64,000 nucleotides of DNA from Euwallacea fornicatus (Eukaryota; Arthropoda; Insecta; Coleoptera; Curculionidae): assembly GCF_040115645.1 (NCBI RefSeq), contig NC_089543.1:1488001-1552000 (forward strand), read 5' to 3'. Shown piece after piece: positions 12,542 to 27,028 of the stretch. The notes under the pieces were generated by a model. The model saw only the letters and a program-made list of their open reading frames with translations, searched no databases and was not told the DNA's origin. Within the stretch, counting starts at the first letter, position 1. The number at the start of each line of letters is the position of its first letter. Position numbers and translations under genes: made by a program.

Positions 12542-15500
12542 GTAAGCTAATGTCGTTTCTGGCGAGATTTGCGACTTGGCTCGAAAATAAATACAACTAG
12601 TTTGCCACCTTGTTACCCGAGAACATTCATCGGTAATTTAATACTACCGGATTTGTAGGATTAATGATGGCTCATGAAACAGGGGCATCACTTATGCTTA
12701 TCCGAACTGAACATTACAATCTGCCTAGGGAAATTTCAACCGCTTTTATCCGTTCTTTTAAAATGTAAAATATAGTATTCCGGGAGGAACCATCGCTAGC
12801 TTTTGCGATTAGATGGAGAAAAGAAATATCTCTTCCAGGGAGGAGAGCTACACCGCTACTTATAATCCAGATATTTCCGTTTCATTTAACATCGTCCGCT
12901 AGATGAAATGTCGCCTAGAGCTGTAGCCATTAAAGGAGTTAATTTTTCGGCGAAGGAAATGTGTTCTTTTTTCTCTCTTTCAAATTTGCTTAGATATCTC
13001 AATGGAAAATGAAGTGCGTATTGAAATATTGAATATTTGCACTATGTTGATAGAATTTTTCTACAGCAAAGTTGACATCGAGAAACAACAAAAATCGTTG
13101 TCACAATTCTTAACTTTCTCTTCATCTTTAGTAACTGCCAAATATCACAGCCCTTAAAATTATATATACTTCACACAATGAATTTTAAAAAAATAGAATG
13201 TGCAGGATAATTTTCAAAATTAGAAAAAAGAAAGGCATCTTTTCAAGAGAATGCCCCTATATTTTGCCTACAAGACAAAGCAAGAAAAAACATTGTTATA
13301 AAAGACACACACCGCTGTAAACATTATTGAAACCTTAGGTTTATTAAAGGTAGTTTTAGGTTAACTTAGCCATCATAGTACCCTTTATTAGGTAGCAAAG
13401 ATATAATATTTCAAAGTAATGAGGGCTTTGATCGTAAATGTGTTTGATGTGTAAGGACCATACCTTTAAATTTGGGTTTTGCGACTAGGCTTCTTTGACC
13501 CCTTTGACCTAAAGTTAATAAAAGTTATTTTGCTTAGAGCTCTTTCTCAATGATTTAAACTGCAAGAAAAATTTTATTGTTTGTAAGGGTGAACAGGGGC
13601 TGTTTAAAATAAATGGGTCTATATTTCTTAAAAGCAAAGATTTGCATCTGTATGCGCTCTACAAATTAGGGGTGTGTTCCTAGTGTTATGTGCATACATA
13701 ATTAATGAAACCCGAGGGTGCTAAACAATTAACTTAAAACTTTGTTGCGGGTTTATTATCTAACTAACAGAAATGATTTTTCCCTCTATTATCCGGGACA
13801 ACAAACGTAAACTAGAAAGAAACCGCATTTAAATACCTCTGGAAAGCTTTTCCGGATAAATGGCCGAGGAAGTCGTGACAAGGGGTATAATTTAAACTTA
13901 CAAATTTGAATCTTTCTCCCGAGACCTACTTGGCACAGACTCCAACTTTACATTTTCAATAAACCATTACAGCATTTATAACGTTATCTTATGCGCGAAG
14001 TATTAACGGAAGATCCTCGGACTTTCCAAAATGGCCAAATCTGTTAGGGAGCCCGAAACAATCTCTCGTCTCTAAGAGAAATCTCGAGTGACAAGACACC
14101 AGAAAGCACTCAAAGCTTGTATCGAAAACGAAAAGGCTCGTTTTAGTGTCTTTTCATGCAGTCAATCGTATACTTTTAGATCTAAAACTACTTTAATTCC
14201 TTCAAAATTGGATTTTTGGATAAGTCAGCTTTAGGAAACGATGAGCAGTTTAGAACCCTATTTTGAAAGTATCTCTATATATAGTTTGAGCTCATACATA
14301 AGTAGGTATTTTGCAAAACCAAGTTTGAATATATGAATAATAAGAAATGGGCCATAGAATTTTTAAAAATAAATACGTAACTACATTTAAGTGGTGCTAT
14401 AGTGTGGCGAATAGAGTGTAACTTTGGCACTCAGTCATAAAAAAATAAGTTTTTGAAAATAACTAATCATGCTAAACATATGAGATGTTAAAATTAACCA
14501 TTATTCCTAACTCAACTTATGTTCAAGAGAACGATCGTGTAAGCATGAAATATTAAGTTAAGGAGGGTTATGGTATGTTATTAAAAAAGTGATGCAGTAC
14601 CACTAAATACTTTGAAACATAAATTTCAAAACAGTTTATTTTTTAATTAATTATAATTAAAAAGTTTTAGCAACAATAATTCATGTTGAATGAATTTATG
14701 AATTTAAGTTGTCGTTGTCAGCTTAACAGAAATATTCATGATGACGAAGCTTCAAGAAGAAACTCACGAGTAACAGAACTATCCAAATAAACCTGAACTA
14801 ATCTAAAGTTTCTAAACCAAAATTGTAAAGTGTAAGCAGAAATTCTGGATCGAACCCTTTCATCGAGCAAACCTAAACGAGATATTTATAATGGTAAATT
14901 TCCATCAAGCACAAAGCTAAGTTTGAAGAAGTTCGATATCCTTACAGGCCTATTGATAACTCAAGTGAAGTCAACCATCCGTTTTCCAAGATTTTCAGTG
15001 CTTGATGAATTCCTAAATTTGGATTAATACAGCGGATATTACATTTAAGCTTTGACCCTAAAATATACCGGACGATATATTCTAACCTGCCATCCTTGAG
15101 AAACACCATATTTCAAAAGCAAAACGTCCACAACAACGGAAAGTCTTTAGATTGCACCTTGCGAACTCTCGTGTTACCTTAACGATTTACCACCACATTG
15201 ATAACTGCAGGCTGTGTAAAGGGATAGGCTGCATTAGGGCAGAAGCCAGAACGTCCTTTTGCTCTTATTATAATGTATGCACTATAATAGATGTTTCCTC
15301 TAAGATATCAGCGGCCTTTATGGAAGAGCCGTAAAGCAAATATCCTACATATTTAAGATTTCTAACAAAATTTGTTACAGAAATTTGATAGTATGATGAG
15401 CTTTTAATCAAGTTTAGTCGTACCTTATTTTGCACTGAAGTATCAGTTTGCGCAGTACAGACTTAATTAAATTTTCTTGTTCCCCAAAAGAACGTAAAGC

Positions 15501-17379
15501 ATGTAATTTGTGTATGTATAAAACATTGCTACGGTATCTGCTTTTGTAGCAAAAAAATCCAGAATTTGCACGAAACCTAATAAAGCAGCTTAGGCTGAGA
15601 TTTAATTAAAGCAAATAATGAATTTAAAATTAACATTATTTAAAGCACGTGCGGCCTTCATCGAACGAGAGCTGTCATGCCAATAACGGCAAGGTAAGCA
15701 CGAAGAGAGTAGGAAAAGGTAAAAGATCTGTCACTCATATTATTCGTTTTAGCTCCTTTTCGTACATGTTCTTGGGGGTATAAAATATAACGAGGCGAAT
15801 TTTATGCCAACCACACATGTTGACCGCAAGCTTGGGGTCCGCTGAAAGAATGAATAAAGGGCCACATGCTTCAACAATTATAGTCCCTAATAATAGAAAC
15901 TGTTGATTTAGCATTGTTTAGGAACAACGTTATATATTTCCGGAAACATAGTTTATAGCAACATAAAATATATCTTCAATTTATGGAACTATTGGAACCA
16001 GATATGAATTGCTGCAATGTCACGCAATAACGGCTACTATTCAATGGTCTCTCCAATTACCCAAGATATTTAATGTTTCCTTTAAGCTATTATACCGTAG
16101 AACCATTAGACAAAAATAAATCAATTAAGTCTCACGTTAAATATATAGGCAAAGCCTCATCAGTTATTCATGGTGCTTGATGCAAAATTATAATTCTAGA
16201 GGCTAGACTTTAAAAACTTTTCCTGTTAACACACCGCAGAAGATGGTGATGTTGCAGAATCGTTAATTAAGCAGGAATAGCCGGTTGATTAACTTGCAGC
16301 AGTGTAATCTGCACCTGGATTTTCCCAAGAACATCGGGATTTAATGGTTTTAACCGGGATATTGAACGATGTTCATGAAATGTTGCTGGGGAGAGGGGAA
16401 AGAGTATTTTTATGTTTCGAGTTAAAACGATTAAGAGACTAGCTAAAACTAGTTTGAACGTGCAGATTGGATTTAAGGACCCGTGATGCAAGTTAAAGGT
16501 TCAATCTTTTTCATTCCAGATTTTGAAAGTTCAGTATTCGCAAAGATTCTGGTTAAATTTAAAGCTTTTTAAACATTCGATTTAAATTCTAGAATACGGA
16601 GTTGCATATAACTTTTATACAGTATTAAATACGAAAGTTGTAGATATTTAATAAAAATTTTATAGAGGACAAAAAAGAACCTTATATGTATGTATAAAAA
16701 TAATATTTGTTTGCTCCGCAAGAGTTTCTTTTTTGAAAAAAGGCAGTAATTTTTAAAGTCATCAGAGTACTTAGAGTTACTGCATTGCATGCAAAGCGAT
16801 TCATGGCGCAATTAATACAGTACACATGCATGCACAGAACCTGAAAACAAGTCGATTGTTGATATGAAATTATTCTCACGCGGGCCGTTGCTGTGATATT
16901 GGCCGTAGAATTTGTTTAAAAAAATTCGAAAAAAAATTGGGTTAATTACTGCTGTACTTAACTTTAGTTCATTACCGGCAGTTAATCATTGTGAGTTGTT
17001 AGTAACTGGAAATAACCGGCAGCTTAAGAATATGAGATAGAGGTAGATCAACCTTAAAATTTTATTATTTTTCTAATCGTTAATGCAATTTATAATGAAA
17101 ATCTACCATTTTTATAACCCATTTAATAATCCGCTTTTTTATTTCTCTCAAGTTTTCGAGAAATCGTATTTTGATCAGAACCAATTAGACCAGATTTAGA
17201 AACAACACCCTGATGTTATTGTCGTCACACCTGACGTTACTTAAATGTATCCCTTTAATATCCCTATAAACAAAACACTTTGTATCTTTTGTTCTTGCTT
17301 CCTATTTGCATGTATATTGTTCGTATTTCCCAACCGTATTATTGCAAATGGTCAAACATTTATCAATGTTGAATGGATA

Positions 17380-18200
17380 GGGCGGGAAAAGGGTCCTCTT
17401 TGTCGAAGCAGTCCTGAAGATCGCGTTTACACAGTAAAATGTACGAAATGAGGAACGCGTTTTAGAGAACATTGAAAATTCACCCCAAACTAGTTCCCGA
17501 ATAATATCTCCGCAATTTAATATACCGCAGCCCCCGGTCTACCGAATTATACGACGTAATCTGCAGCAGCGATATTATTTTCAAAAAATTCAAGAATTGT
17601 TCCCTCAAGCCATGAGACCCAGGATGATTTTTTGTAATCTCATCCTATATGAGAACATTAATTTTTGCAGAAGCATTCTTTTCACGGACGAAACGTGTTT
17701 TATACGATAAGAGTTTATAAATCTGCCCAACGGTCATGAATATTCTGGCCAAAATAAACATATAAATTGTGACAATAACTGACCTATTGTTATAAAAGAA
17801 AATTTTAAATAAATATATGGGCAGGTATTGTTAGGCGATATTTTGTTGGTCCAGTTATTTTACCAAACCACTGGGAAGGTACAACTTATTTTTTTGTACT
17901 ACATAATATACTAGAAGACTTCCCTTTACGATTACTCCGTGGTATTTGATTTATGTACAACAGTTTTCAAATTGATAGATAGGCCGTGGAAATAATTGCC
18001 CTCAACACCGTCCATCACAATCACCAGATTTAAATAAATGTGACTTTTTTTTCTCTGAGGGACTTTAAAAGAATGTGTACATCCGACGCCTGTTGAAACT
18101 GAGGAAGATTTATGGAACCGCATCTCAATGACGTTTAATTATTGAATAAAACAGACTTTAAAATGCAGCTAAGGGTAAATTTTAAGATGTTACAGAAAAT
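17380..18200 (+). pseudogene. Decayed mariner/Tc1-like transposase
   Basis: Read across several frameshifts and stops, the + strand shows the order of a mariner-type DDE transposase: an HTH region (ENSPQTSSRIISPQFNIP, then VYRIIRRNLQQ), the linker QKIQELFP, the first catalytic Asp in ILFTDETCF, a GIVG-like strand with GPVILPNHWEGTTYF, and the third catalytic region SPDLNKCDFF followed by ETEEDLWNRI. The central catalytic HDGAPPH-type motif is not intact. The TAA inside the ILFTDETCFIR segment and further stops show it is dead. Outer inverted repeats could not be defined, so the limits given are those of the protein similarity only. It lies in the same orientation as the host gene, within intron 1. 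Its helix-turn-helix and DDE sequences differ from the copy near 37.4 kb, so it appears to be another family. Confidence 0.75.
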
Positions 18201-19350
18201 AGATGCATTTTTGGACAGTAAAAAAATTGCATTTACTATACAATTGTTGGACATTAATAGTAAAATAAATTAAGGCAAAATAATTAATAAAATTTCAAGG
18301 GTAACCCTTAAGCTACCCCCTTTTCACTTGCTAGACACTTCAAAATTCTACCAAATAAAGACGTCAATGGAAAAAATATATTTTTAAAATTACTTGTTCT
18401 ATGTTAAGATATAAATAAAACTCAAAGTTTTTTTCGAATTTTTATTATAATTTCTGAAGTCAATGTTTCAACAAGCGTAGATATATAAAAAATATTTTAT
18501 ACACAAAATACTCCACTACTGGTTCATGCTACTGAGCGTCTGTTTTCCGTAGTTTGAAATCTCTGTTCAGTTTAAAATTTTAAAAGTCTTCGTGTATTAT
18601 TTTCTTATTTGCCACCATTCTACAGTTAGTTGCAAAAGTATCTAAGAATACTCGTGGATTTCCCATAAGAAGTGCATACGCTTCGTATGTTTCCATTTGG
18701 ATTTTCAAATACCTAATAAATTACGGTAAAAATGTTTCTCTGTTTCCTTACATTTCTACCATAATTTAATATGTATATAAATCTAAACGGTAACAAACGC
18801 AAGGCACGTGCATTTTTTTTTATAGAAAAGTAATGTTCAATTTTAGATTCTTTTCAAATAAATGAATATCGATAAGAGATGCGGAAATAATAGTTTCTGA
18901 ATTAAACATTGATTAAATTTTGGAAAACATACGTTCAGTGAGGTGTATCAAAAATATGTAGTGTTGAAAGAGATTTTGGCTCCTGCAGAAATACCGCCCT
19001 ATAGATGTAGGCAATAAATTGTGAATTATGGTTATATAGCTTCTAAAAAAGGGTGTAAGTACAAATTTTCAACTTACATGTTAAATTCTGGCATTTATTT
19101 TTTATTTATTAAAAGCTGATATTAAGTTTTTCAAAAGAGTAATTCTTTTATAAAATAAATTGAAATGCATGAGCGTTTCTTAAAAAATATATATGATTTT
19201 GATTTTTAGCCGAATTAACATTTTAATTTCGGAATGCGTATAATAGACAAATACAGGTTAAGAATTTTTCAACATTTATAATATTGCATTATTTTGTCTA
19301 CATTGGTATTCAATTATTCGAATTTTGTCGGTGTATACTAATTTTGTATA

Positions 19351-19374
19351 TTTAATTTAATTTAATTTAATTAA
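19351..19374. repeat. (TTTAA)n microsatellite
   Basis: Between four and five tandem copies of a TTTAA unit, running directly into TTAAC. It lies in intron 1 with no gene attached. Confidence 0.85.
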
Positions 19375-21293
19375 CAATACAGAATTAATAAATATTTCAA
19401 AACGCTAACCAAAATAATATTTAAATAAGTCGTATTGACTACAAAATTTAAAATGAGAATACAAAGGTGACCTCGGATGTCATTCATACCCTTAATATGA
19501 TGAGAATTTACATGACAAAAAAAAATTGATAATTACTGCATTGAATAACCCTGATCGTTTAAATCTCCAATAATCTACTTTTCAATCTCCTCTCTTCGGA
19601 ATCCTATTCCCAATGTTCTAAACGGTGTAAAAGCTTATTAAATGAGTAGCAAGAAATCTGAACTTTTGCCATCTTTTTTCTTCTAAGTAGGTCAATTTTG
19701 ATCCAGTCGGAGACTCTTTACTTATCCTTTTCAAATTTTCATGGCTAAGCATTTCAGAACGTATAACCCACTTTAGGCTGATCATTTTTAATATTATCAC
19801 AGAAGAAATTTTTCGGTTCAGCTTTATTAGTTTGCGCTCCCTTTAGCGGTAAAAGCCAAATTCTTTTTGAGACGAGGTGAATTTTTATGGATCAATTAAG
19901 TTTACTCGTAACATAAACAGGAGCACAACAATACGACGGTAAAAACTTGGGAGTGCATTTCTCTCTTTCCAAATTGTGTAACTACAGCAATTCCAGTTCC
20001 ATCATGTCTCTTATTTAGTGCATCAAGCACCGCTGATCTGGCTAGCAACACAATAATACAACTGGAGATATGAAACTGGCAAAATAGTTTAGCAAGATGT
20101 TCGCCGGTTTAAATTAAATAAGGAATTCTGCTATGTCAGTTCTGAAATGCGTTAGGGACTTGCAGTGCAGCTCAAGCGATTTAAATTATTGCATGCGCCA
20201 CGGAGGACTTTCCGAACAATTGGCTCCTTTTAAAAGTGATTCAACTCATTAAGTGAGTTTCCTTAATTAAAACTAAGCATCCGCCGTTCGTGGCATGTTC
20301 TAATTACGTCTTTTATCGACAAATATTATCAATCACGTAAGAAGTTGGCTGAGAAGTTTTCTCCATTCATTCGTTAAGCGGCAATAATAATGGAAAACGT
20401 ATGTTTATAAATAAAATTATATAATAGTCCATGTCGTTGCCATGAGTATAATATTCGGCGTTAATTGAATCCTAAAACACCAACATGAACCGATTTCAAC
20501 GTTTGCAAATGCACCCATATCAATTAATAAATTGGTAGGCATATGTCGACAAGTATTTATCGTGCGCTTGAAATATAGAGGTTAGCCAATAAACAGGACG
20601 TAAATAACTAATAAATAATTACTCTTTATTACTTAATATTAATTATATCCAAATTTGAGTAATTAATAGAGCTGCAATTTGATCAACTATTGAACGTTCA
20701 CTGCAATATCAAATAACCCACGAAATTGTATCCTGCAATCCAAGAAAGATTAGTTTATATTTATCACTTTGCTTATATTTGTCTGCTTCTATTGCCGGTG
20801 GAGTTATTAATAAATACTGAAAATATCGGCTATCAACGTATAAAAATACTAAATGTTGATATTTCTCTTTTTTTGAAAATAAAAAATGTTTAAAAGGAAT
20901 AAATTTACTAAAAAAACTTTTTGGGATATTCCGGAGCTTTCGATACGGTTCTTCTTTTATGTTTGTGACTTTGCTCGTTGCGCTCGGCCATGGATTATAC
21001 TCAATTGTTCTCTCAAATCGTTTTATAATTTATCTCAAATTGTATTATAGTGAACCTTTTGTAGATCTGTTGAATGATTAGTGGTTAGGGAATGTTTTTG
21101 GGATGGGTTTTTACCGTAACTTCCCTCAAACTTATATTTTACCTGCAGGAACGGACACTTTGAGATTTAGTACGACGCTTCATAGACCTCAAAGAATGAC
21201 AACCAGTAGAAATCATACCATCATTAAAATACATACCGACATCAGAGATAAACAGAATCGTAGTATAATGCAGCGATTTCCAATTTTACTATA

Positions 21294-22493
21294 CAGGGTG
21301 TCCTCGAATTACGTGGCCAAAATAATACCGCAGATTGTTTGAGTGAAAATAAGTCGATTTAACTAAACTACCCTCAGTCCAAAAGTTGATAATTATGGAG
21401 CTACAGGGTGTTAAAGTTGAAAAAAAAATCACATTTTCTTTAATATCTTTCGATTTCTTTGAGTTAATTTCATGAAATTTCATATTTGAGGGTGTTTTAT
21501 GATACGAAATTCAAATTTATTAACGATTTAGTTGTTTCTTCTAGGGGGCGCCACAAGCGACCATTAGGACACATTTAAATCTCTGTAACTTTTTCGTGCC
21601 ACGGTATATATTATTTTGGTATTTAAAAACCTTTTTCCCTACCTTTTATACTTAGAAAAGGTATACTTTATTAACGTCGCTAGAAGCAACGGTTTTGGAG
21701 AAAAATGCATCTAAGCCTGATGATGCATGCAAATTACCTGAAAATTAGACGCCTTTCAATATTAACAAAAGTTTTCCGATTTGGAATTCTACGGAAAGGA
21801 TATTTTTCCTTGTAAACTCGTACACTTTTTTGACTATTACAACGGCAAAGTTCATAAACTAACAGCATATCCACCATTTCAGAATAAGTGAATTTATTGG
21901 CCATACTTATGGATATTTACAGGAACAAGAAGCGAAACTGACAAGAAAAACTGAGGGCTAAATAAAAAAACTGACATTTGAGAAACAAATTCAAGTGTTA
22001 AAATGTCAATTAAAAACATAGCCAACTGAGTTATTTACTTAAAAGCTCTAACGCAAATATGCAGCGCATTAGAATTATGCGTTTTTCTCCAAAACCGTTG
22101 CTTCTAGCGACGTCAATAAAGTATACCTTTTCTAAGTATAAAAGGTAGGGAAAAAGGTTTTTAAATACCAAAATAATATACACCGTGGCACGAAAAAGTT
22201 ACAGAGATTTAAATGTGTCCTAATGGTCGCTTGTGGCGCCCCCTAGAAGAAACAACTAAATCGTTAATAAATTTGAATTTCGTATCCTAAAACACCCTCA
22301 AATATGAAATTTCGTGAAATTAACTCAAAGAAATCGAAAGATATTAAAGAAAATGTGATTTTTTTTTCAACTTTAACACCCTGTAGCTCCATAATTATCA
22401 ACTTTTGGACTGAGGGAAGTTTAGTTAAATCGACTTATTTTCACTCAAACAATCTGCGGTATTATTTTGGCCACGTAATTCGAGGACACCCTG
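21294..22493. mobile_element. 1.2-kb foldback/MITE with about 410-bp terminal inverted repeats
   Basis: The element starts CAGGGTGTCC and ends GGACACCCTG, flanked on each side by TA, the target duplication typical of the Tc1/mariner superfamily. The left arm (21294 to about 21710) and right arm (about 22077 to 22493) are reverse complements with only scattered differences, such as CATGAAATT against CACGAAATT and ACGGTATA against ACGGTGTA. The unique centre of about 370 bp has no transposase. Because the arms are mirror images, both give the same 60-odd-codon open frame on opposite strands (21289-21483 minus and 22304-22528 plus); these are by-products of the arm sequence, not genes. High arm identity suggests a young insertion or ongoing arm homogenisation. 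Confidence 0.9.
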
Positions 22494-23254
22494 TATATGT
22501 CATAATAGAAGCGCTAACATCAACGTAAGTTTAAAGAATAATTATGATAGTAAAATTTTCACAGCAATATATTGTCAAACATATATTTCTTTTTAGTGAG
22601 AACGATATATAAAAAGAACGCATTTGTCAGACTCTTTTGTACATACGAGTAGGTAACATATAATTCATGCCAAGTATACACTTCCATAAAAAATTAAAGT
22701 GCGATATATGTGAATGCTTCTTTGTGTTCTGAAATATATCTGTATGTTTTTTTGATAAAGCTTTTAAAATTTCTTATTTATGAACTATAGAGCTGTAGAT
22801 CCAAGGACACCTGGAATTCGTCTAAAGTTCAAATCACAAGATTACTATAACGTAACAACGAAAATCATCCCTGAGGTGATACAACCTCTTCAAAACAAAC
22901 AGAGATTAGTGTATTAAAGCAAACATTATTAAGTCTCCTTTGGCAATGAAATTGTACGACAAGATCTTGAAATTTGGATATTACGTCTGAAATTTTAGTT
23001 TAATGATAATGTCGTTGGAACACCTGAGCAAACAGTACTGTGTGGACTCTTTACTGTTTGGCTTATTGTTGTTTTGAGAGCGACTGAGATTTGTGTTTAG
23101 TTATAAAACGATTTAAAACGAATCATCAAACCGAATCGTTGCCTGTGGTTCTAGAGAGATTGATTTCAAATTACGACTGCTCGGAAAATGCGAGCGTGAT
23201 AGCCCCATTGAATGAAAATATTGGAAATCTAAAGCTAAATGTTTTCTTTTGCAG

Positions 23255-23378
23255 GGGTACTAGTGGAATTGACATAGACCTGCGTCACGTGGACATTGAT
23301 CAATGTCCAACACCAGAGGGTGACAAAAAACTAAACATTTTCGAAGACTCTGCGAAGTGCAAAAAAGCAACTACAATG
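23255..23378 (+). CDS. GPR158-like receptor, exon linking Cache domain to EGF-like domain
   Basis: Preceded by TTTTCTTTTGCAG and followed by GTAACT. The first base completes ATG from the previous exon, then 41 codons read GTSGIDIDLRHVDIDQC, PTPEGDKKLNIF, EDSAKCKKATTM. The string DIDQC is a hallmark just after the Cache domain in GPR158-type receptors and resembles the start of a calcium-binding EGF module (D-I-D-x-C). Two Cys residues pair with those of the next exon by family analogy. The exon ends in phase 0. The open frame that begins upstream at 23091 simply reads intron sequence into this exon. Confidence 0.9.
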
Positions 23379-26300
23379 GTAACTACCTCTAGCAATAAAT
23401 ATATTTAGCGATTAATGAATATTTCTATATTTTTAGTGTATGTAATTCATCTCCGGGGAGAAATTTATACTATAAATTGCGTGCGTCGACTAACCAAAAT
23501 GGGATCCTGTCCATAATTGCATGCTATATGTCATTTCAACAACCGCAATTAATAACAATGAAGGGTGTAGTTAAGTGGACGACTATTTTGCCAAAAATAT
23601 TTGGCAACTCCCGCTGAGAAGTATGAACGTAGATATTACGACCATCAATGATGACGCAATGTGTCAGAATTTCTCATATCTGAAAAGAGAACATGATGAG
23701 CATCCCCTTGTTTAACGAATAAAGTCTAATTTTATTTGAGACCGCGGTCAAAGGGCGCAACAACTAATTCAGATGGATAATTGCAGTTGCGTTGGACTTT
23801 AATAAACTACAATTTTAACTTTCCTTGTCAAGTTGTCAGAGCAGCCTGGCAATTTAGGAGGGAAGCTATATATCACTGTTCATTACGTTGAAATTCATTT
23901 CGAAACATGATTGTAGAATTCTGTTTGATGGAAAATCGACGAAATAATACTTTTTACGTCAAAATGTTACCATAATTGTTATTAAACTATAATTAACCCA
24001 TTGAACTCTCGTAGTTCCCTCGAAAATTACAATGGCCCAATGCATTCCCACGCGCAATACCTTCCTGATTTAGCTAATAATAGAAAGCCGACACGTGTCA
24101 TTACACGCGCAAAGTTCGAACTTGTATGTTGGAATTCAGTTCCAGTGATCGCAGACCTAAAATCTATTTTCAATGCAGAAGCCCGCTGAATAAACATCTG
24201 ATGTCAAAGTTAAGGTCAACTATACTGAACGTTTGAGAGAATTTACTTTGCCAAGCCTTATCCAGCTTTGAACCATCTTATGTCAGCTTTTTGTCCGGCA
24301 TTATCCAACTTCCGATCTAAAACCGGGGCTACCGCAAACCACCCCACACCACTTATTCTTATCGTTTCTATCAAATAGTTCAAACCAGTGCTCGTCGGCG
24401 ATTTTTGTCCAGAACAGTCGGTGCTTTTAAACTAATGATTTTTGTAGAACGGCTCCCAACACATGGTTCTGACTTCGACAGGAGAAAATGTTATTGTTTG
24501 TCGTAAAAGCAAACCGCAAGCTGATGGTTAAAATCAACTTGGACTTGCACAAAATCAAGAAACTATTTTATGTGTAGCCGTGAAGGCTTGCTGGTTTTAA
24601 TAAAGCTGTGGCTGGAGGTCTCGTAGCTTTGCCATTGTTTAATTCATACGGTAAATAACAGCGAAAATTCTCAATAATGGGAGGTGGAATATTGTTGCTA
24701 TTACTGCTACTGGTGACAACATGATTATTATCATAATTATCATAGTGAATCACTGCTGACTCAAGAATTGAGGTTCTGAAGAAATACATTGTCATTTTAG
24801 AGCATTCCTAAAATCGCAACTGGCAATGCTAGCAATTGAAATGATACATATTCATGATATTGTTATAGTTAAACTTTAAATGTACAGGGTTACTAATTCG
24901 TACGTTAAAGTGCGAAGAGTTTCAGAAGGAAATGGTTCATATAAAAATTCTTGGTTATTAGGAGGTATGTATTTTAAAATTATTTTCAAAAGTGTGATGG
25001 TACCAAATAATGTTTTTTTTTATGCAACTTCCCAATATTTTTGCCATTTTCAAATTTCTCGTTTAATTTTAGGACAGTTTATGTAAAGGATACTATATCA
25101 GAAATTTTTAATGAGAACAATTGTTGTTGGCTGTTGAATTCCGAAAACGACGCAGCCGAGAAAATTGGGGCATTCCACTTGAAACAAGCAAGTCATTGGG
25201 GTTTGAAGTTATGTAACTTCGGAAGCCTACTTCGGTGATTATGGAAATGTTTTTTTTTTACTAAGCTCCGTCAAGACAGATTTTCAGGTCTTCTTAGAAC
25301 CCCACAACACCAATTCCGATATTCGCCACGGTTAGGATACACCACGAATTTTCGTGAAAGTTTGCAGCTTTCGAAATTAGCCAATTGTCCCGATTAACCC
25401 GAAAACGGTATATTTTTGACGTATGACCCTTTACATAAACTGAGCTGAAAATTTGATGATAAATCCGAAAATGGTAAAAACACTAGAAGATTCCTTTAAA
25501 AAAAAAACTTAACTGGGCGCTACCACACTTTCATGACGGATCCAGCGCATCTGAATGTTATTTAAAAATACGTTTCTCTTAATGTTCAAGAACTTTTATA
25601 TGAAATATTACCTTCTGAAACTCGTGTTTACTGAGGTATCGCACTTCGACTCACCAATGACCAACCATGTATAATTCTGAAGACTTTCATTAAGTACGTA
25701 AATGTAGCCATATCCATCTCTCCAGTAAGCCAAAAAATATTTGAGTTTTAAATGATATTGACACTAATCAACAAATTTTACATTTAATATTCTAACAGTT
25801 ATTGTCAGGTCAAATCACGCATATAAAAGATGCGCAACTTTATAATAATTACAAATGAGGATTTTCTCCGTTATTTGAACCTAAATTTTTAAAAATCCTC
25901 TATCCACATACACAATGGAAAAACATGACGTACTCGTCTAAGTACATAAAACTGTCCGTGGTCTCTGAAAACTTCACATCCACATTTTACTGTTCCATTA
26001 AATTAAGGCTGGGTCATATTTGACCGCTTTATGAATGCAGATTTTGACAAGCAAAATGAGTACCACGAGGACTATGCTGACGGTAGTTTTACATAATTTT
26101 ATTCTATGAAAAACTCTTCAAGGTCAAGAAAAACGAGTTTCAGTATCAATATTGGTAAATTGATATTAGCGGCATATTGCGGCGGTATAGAAAAGTGTGA
26201 ACAGTCCGTTTAAAAATAATGTCGCGTGCTGTAAAAGTGGTTTATGGTTTACTGTAGCGAGCTGAGTCATAAACTATCGTTATAAGACAAAATGGCTGGA

Positions 26301-27028
26301 AACTTCCTATTTCGATGCATGTATATCAGACCGAGTAAAAGACATACAGTAAAACGGTCCCTACGAAACCGAGATTGGGTATTCTGATATTTAAATTTCC
26401 AGTAGCTGCACTGTATAACCAATATGTAACGTGATTTCATTCGAATCAAAGATTGCATTCAAAGTCTTATATAGGTCAAGAAAATGAGATAAATATCGCG
26501 CATCATAACCACAATTCCATAAAGCAGTTTGCGACACTTTCTAAAGTTCCATTCATTATTGTACCCAATTCGGAACTAGAGCCCTAAAGACCAGCTCGCA
26601 ATTAATTTATAATGCATGCTTGTGGCTTGGAAGACTTACTCCAACAGTTCAACGGAAAACCGCATCACACATGTCATCGTTAAATGTTCAGTATGCTAAA
26701 CTGCGTCATTATGGTAATTAAGAGTTTCTTTGCGTCTGTTTCGATGATTAACGAGCCCTTAGATCTGGGAATTCAAGTAAGGGCATTCTAAAGTAGTGCA
26801 GTCACAGTGATCTCTAGGCTACGAAAGCAATGTCGTAGCCAGGAAATGAAAATATGTTTGGAGCGATAAATTTGAATCGAAGTTCTATATTGATATGGGG
26901 AACGCGAGATTTATTACGGATAGAGGCAAATCTGATTCAAATATCTCAAATATCGGGGCCAATCGTCGACGTCTTAATATGATTCAGAAATATGGATATT
27001 ATTTAAATTAGAATTTTTTTATTTTCAG
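23379..27028 (+). other. Intron 2 (3.65 kb)
   Basis: Bounded by GTAACT and ATTTTCAG. A possible small element starts at about 24885 with TACAGGGTTACTAA, a Tc1/mariner-like end, but I found no matching right end. Short open frames at 24001-24189, 24568-24795 and 24880-25238 are unrecognised and have no splice support. Otherwise I see nothing. Confidence 0.7.

Larger units (their letters stand above)
12542..23254 (+). other. Intron 1 (10.7 kb)
   Basis: Bounded by GTAAGC and TTTTCTTTTGCAG. It contains the dead mariner-like transposase at 17380-18200, a TTTAA microsatellite at 19351-19374 and the foldback element at 21294-22493. Elsewhere it is AT-rich sequence in which I see no supportable gene; the open frames at 15152-15334, 16267-16491 and 16569-16879 have no recognisable domain and no splice-site context. 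Confidence 0.8.

Noticed and set aside
14845..14880. Minus-strand tRNA T-arm lookalike (GGGTTCGATCC)
   Set aside because: No A-box-like sequence or cloverleaf can be drawn around it.
21289..22528. Two frames giving almost the same peptide (minus in the left arm, plus in the right arm)
   Set aside because: They are the same inverted-repeat arm read on opposite strands and run out of the element at its ends; not duplicated genes.
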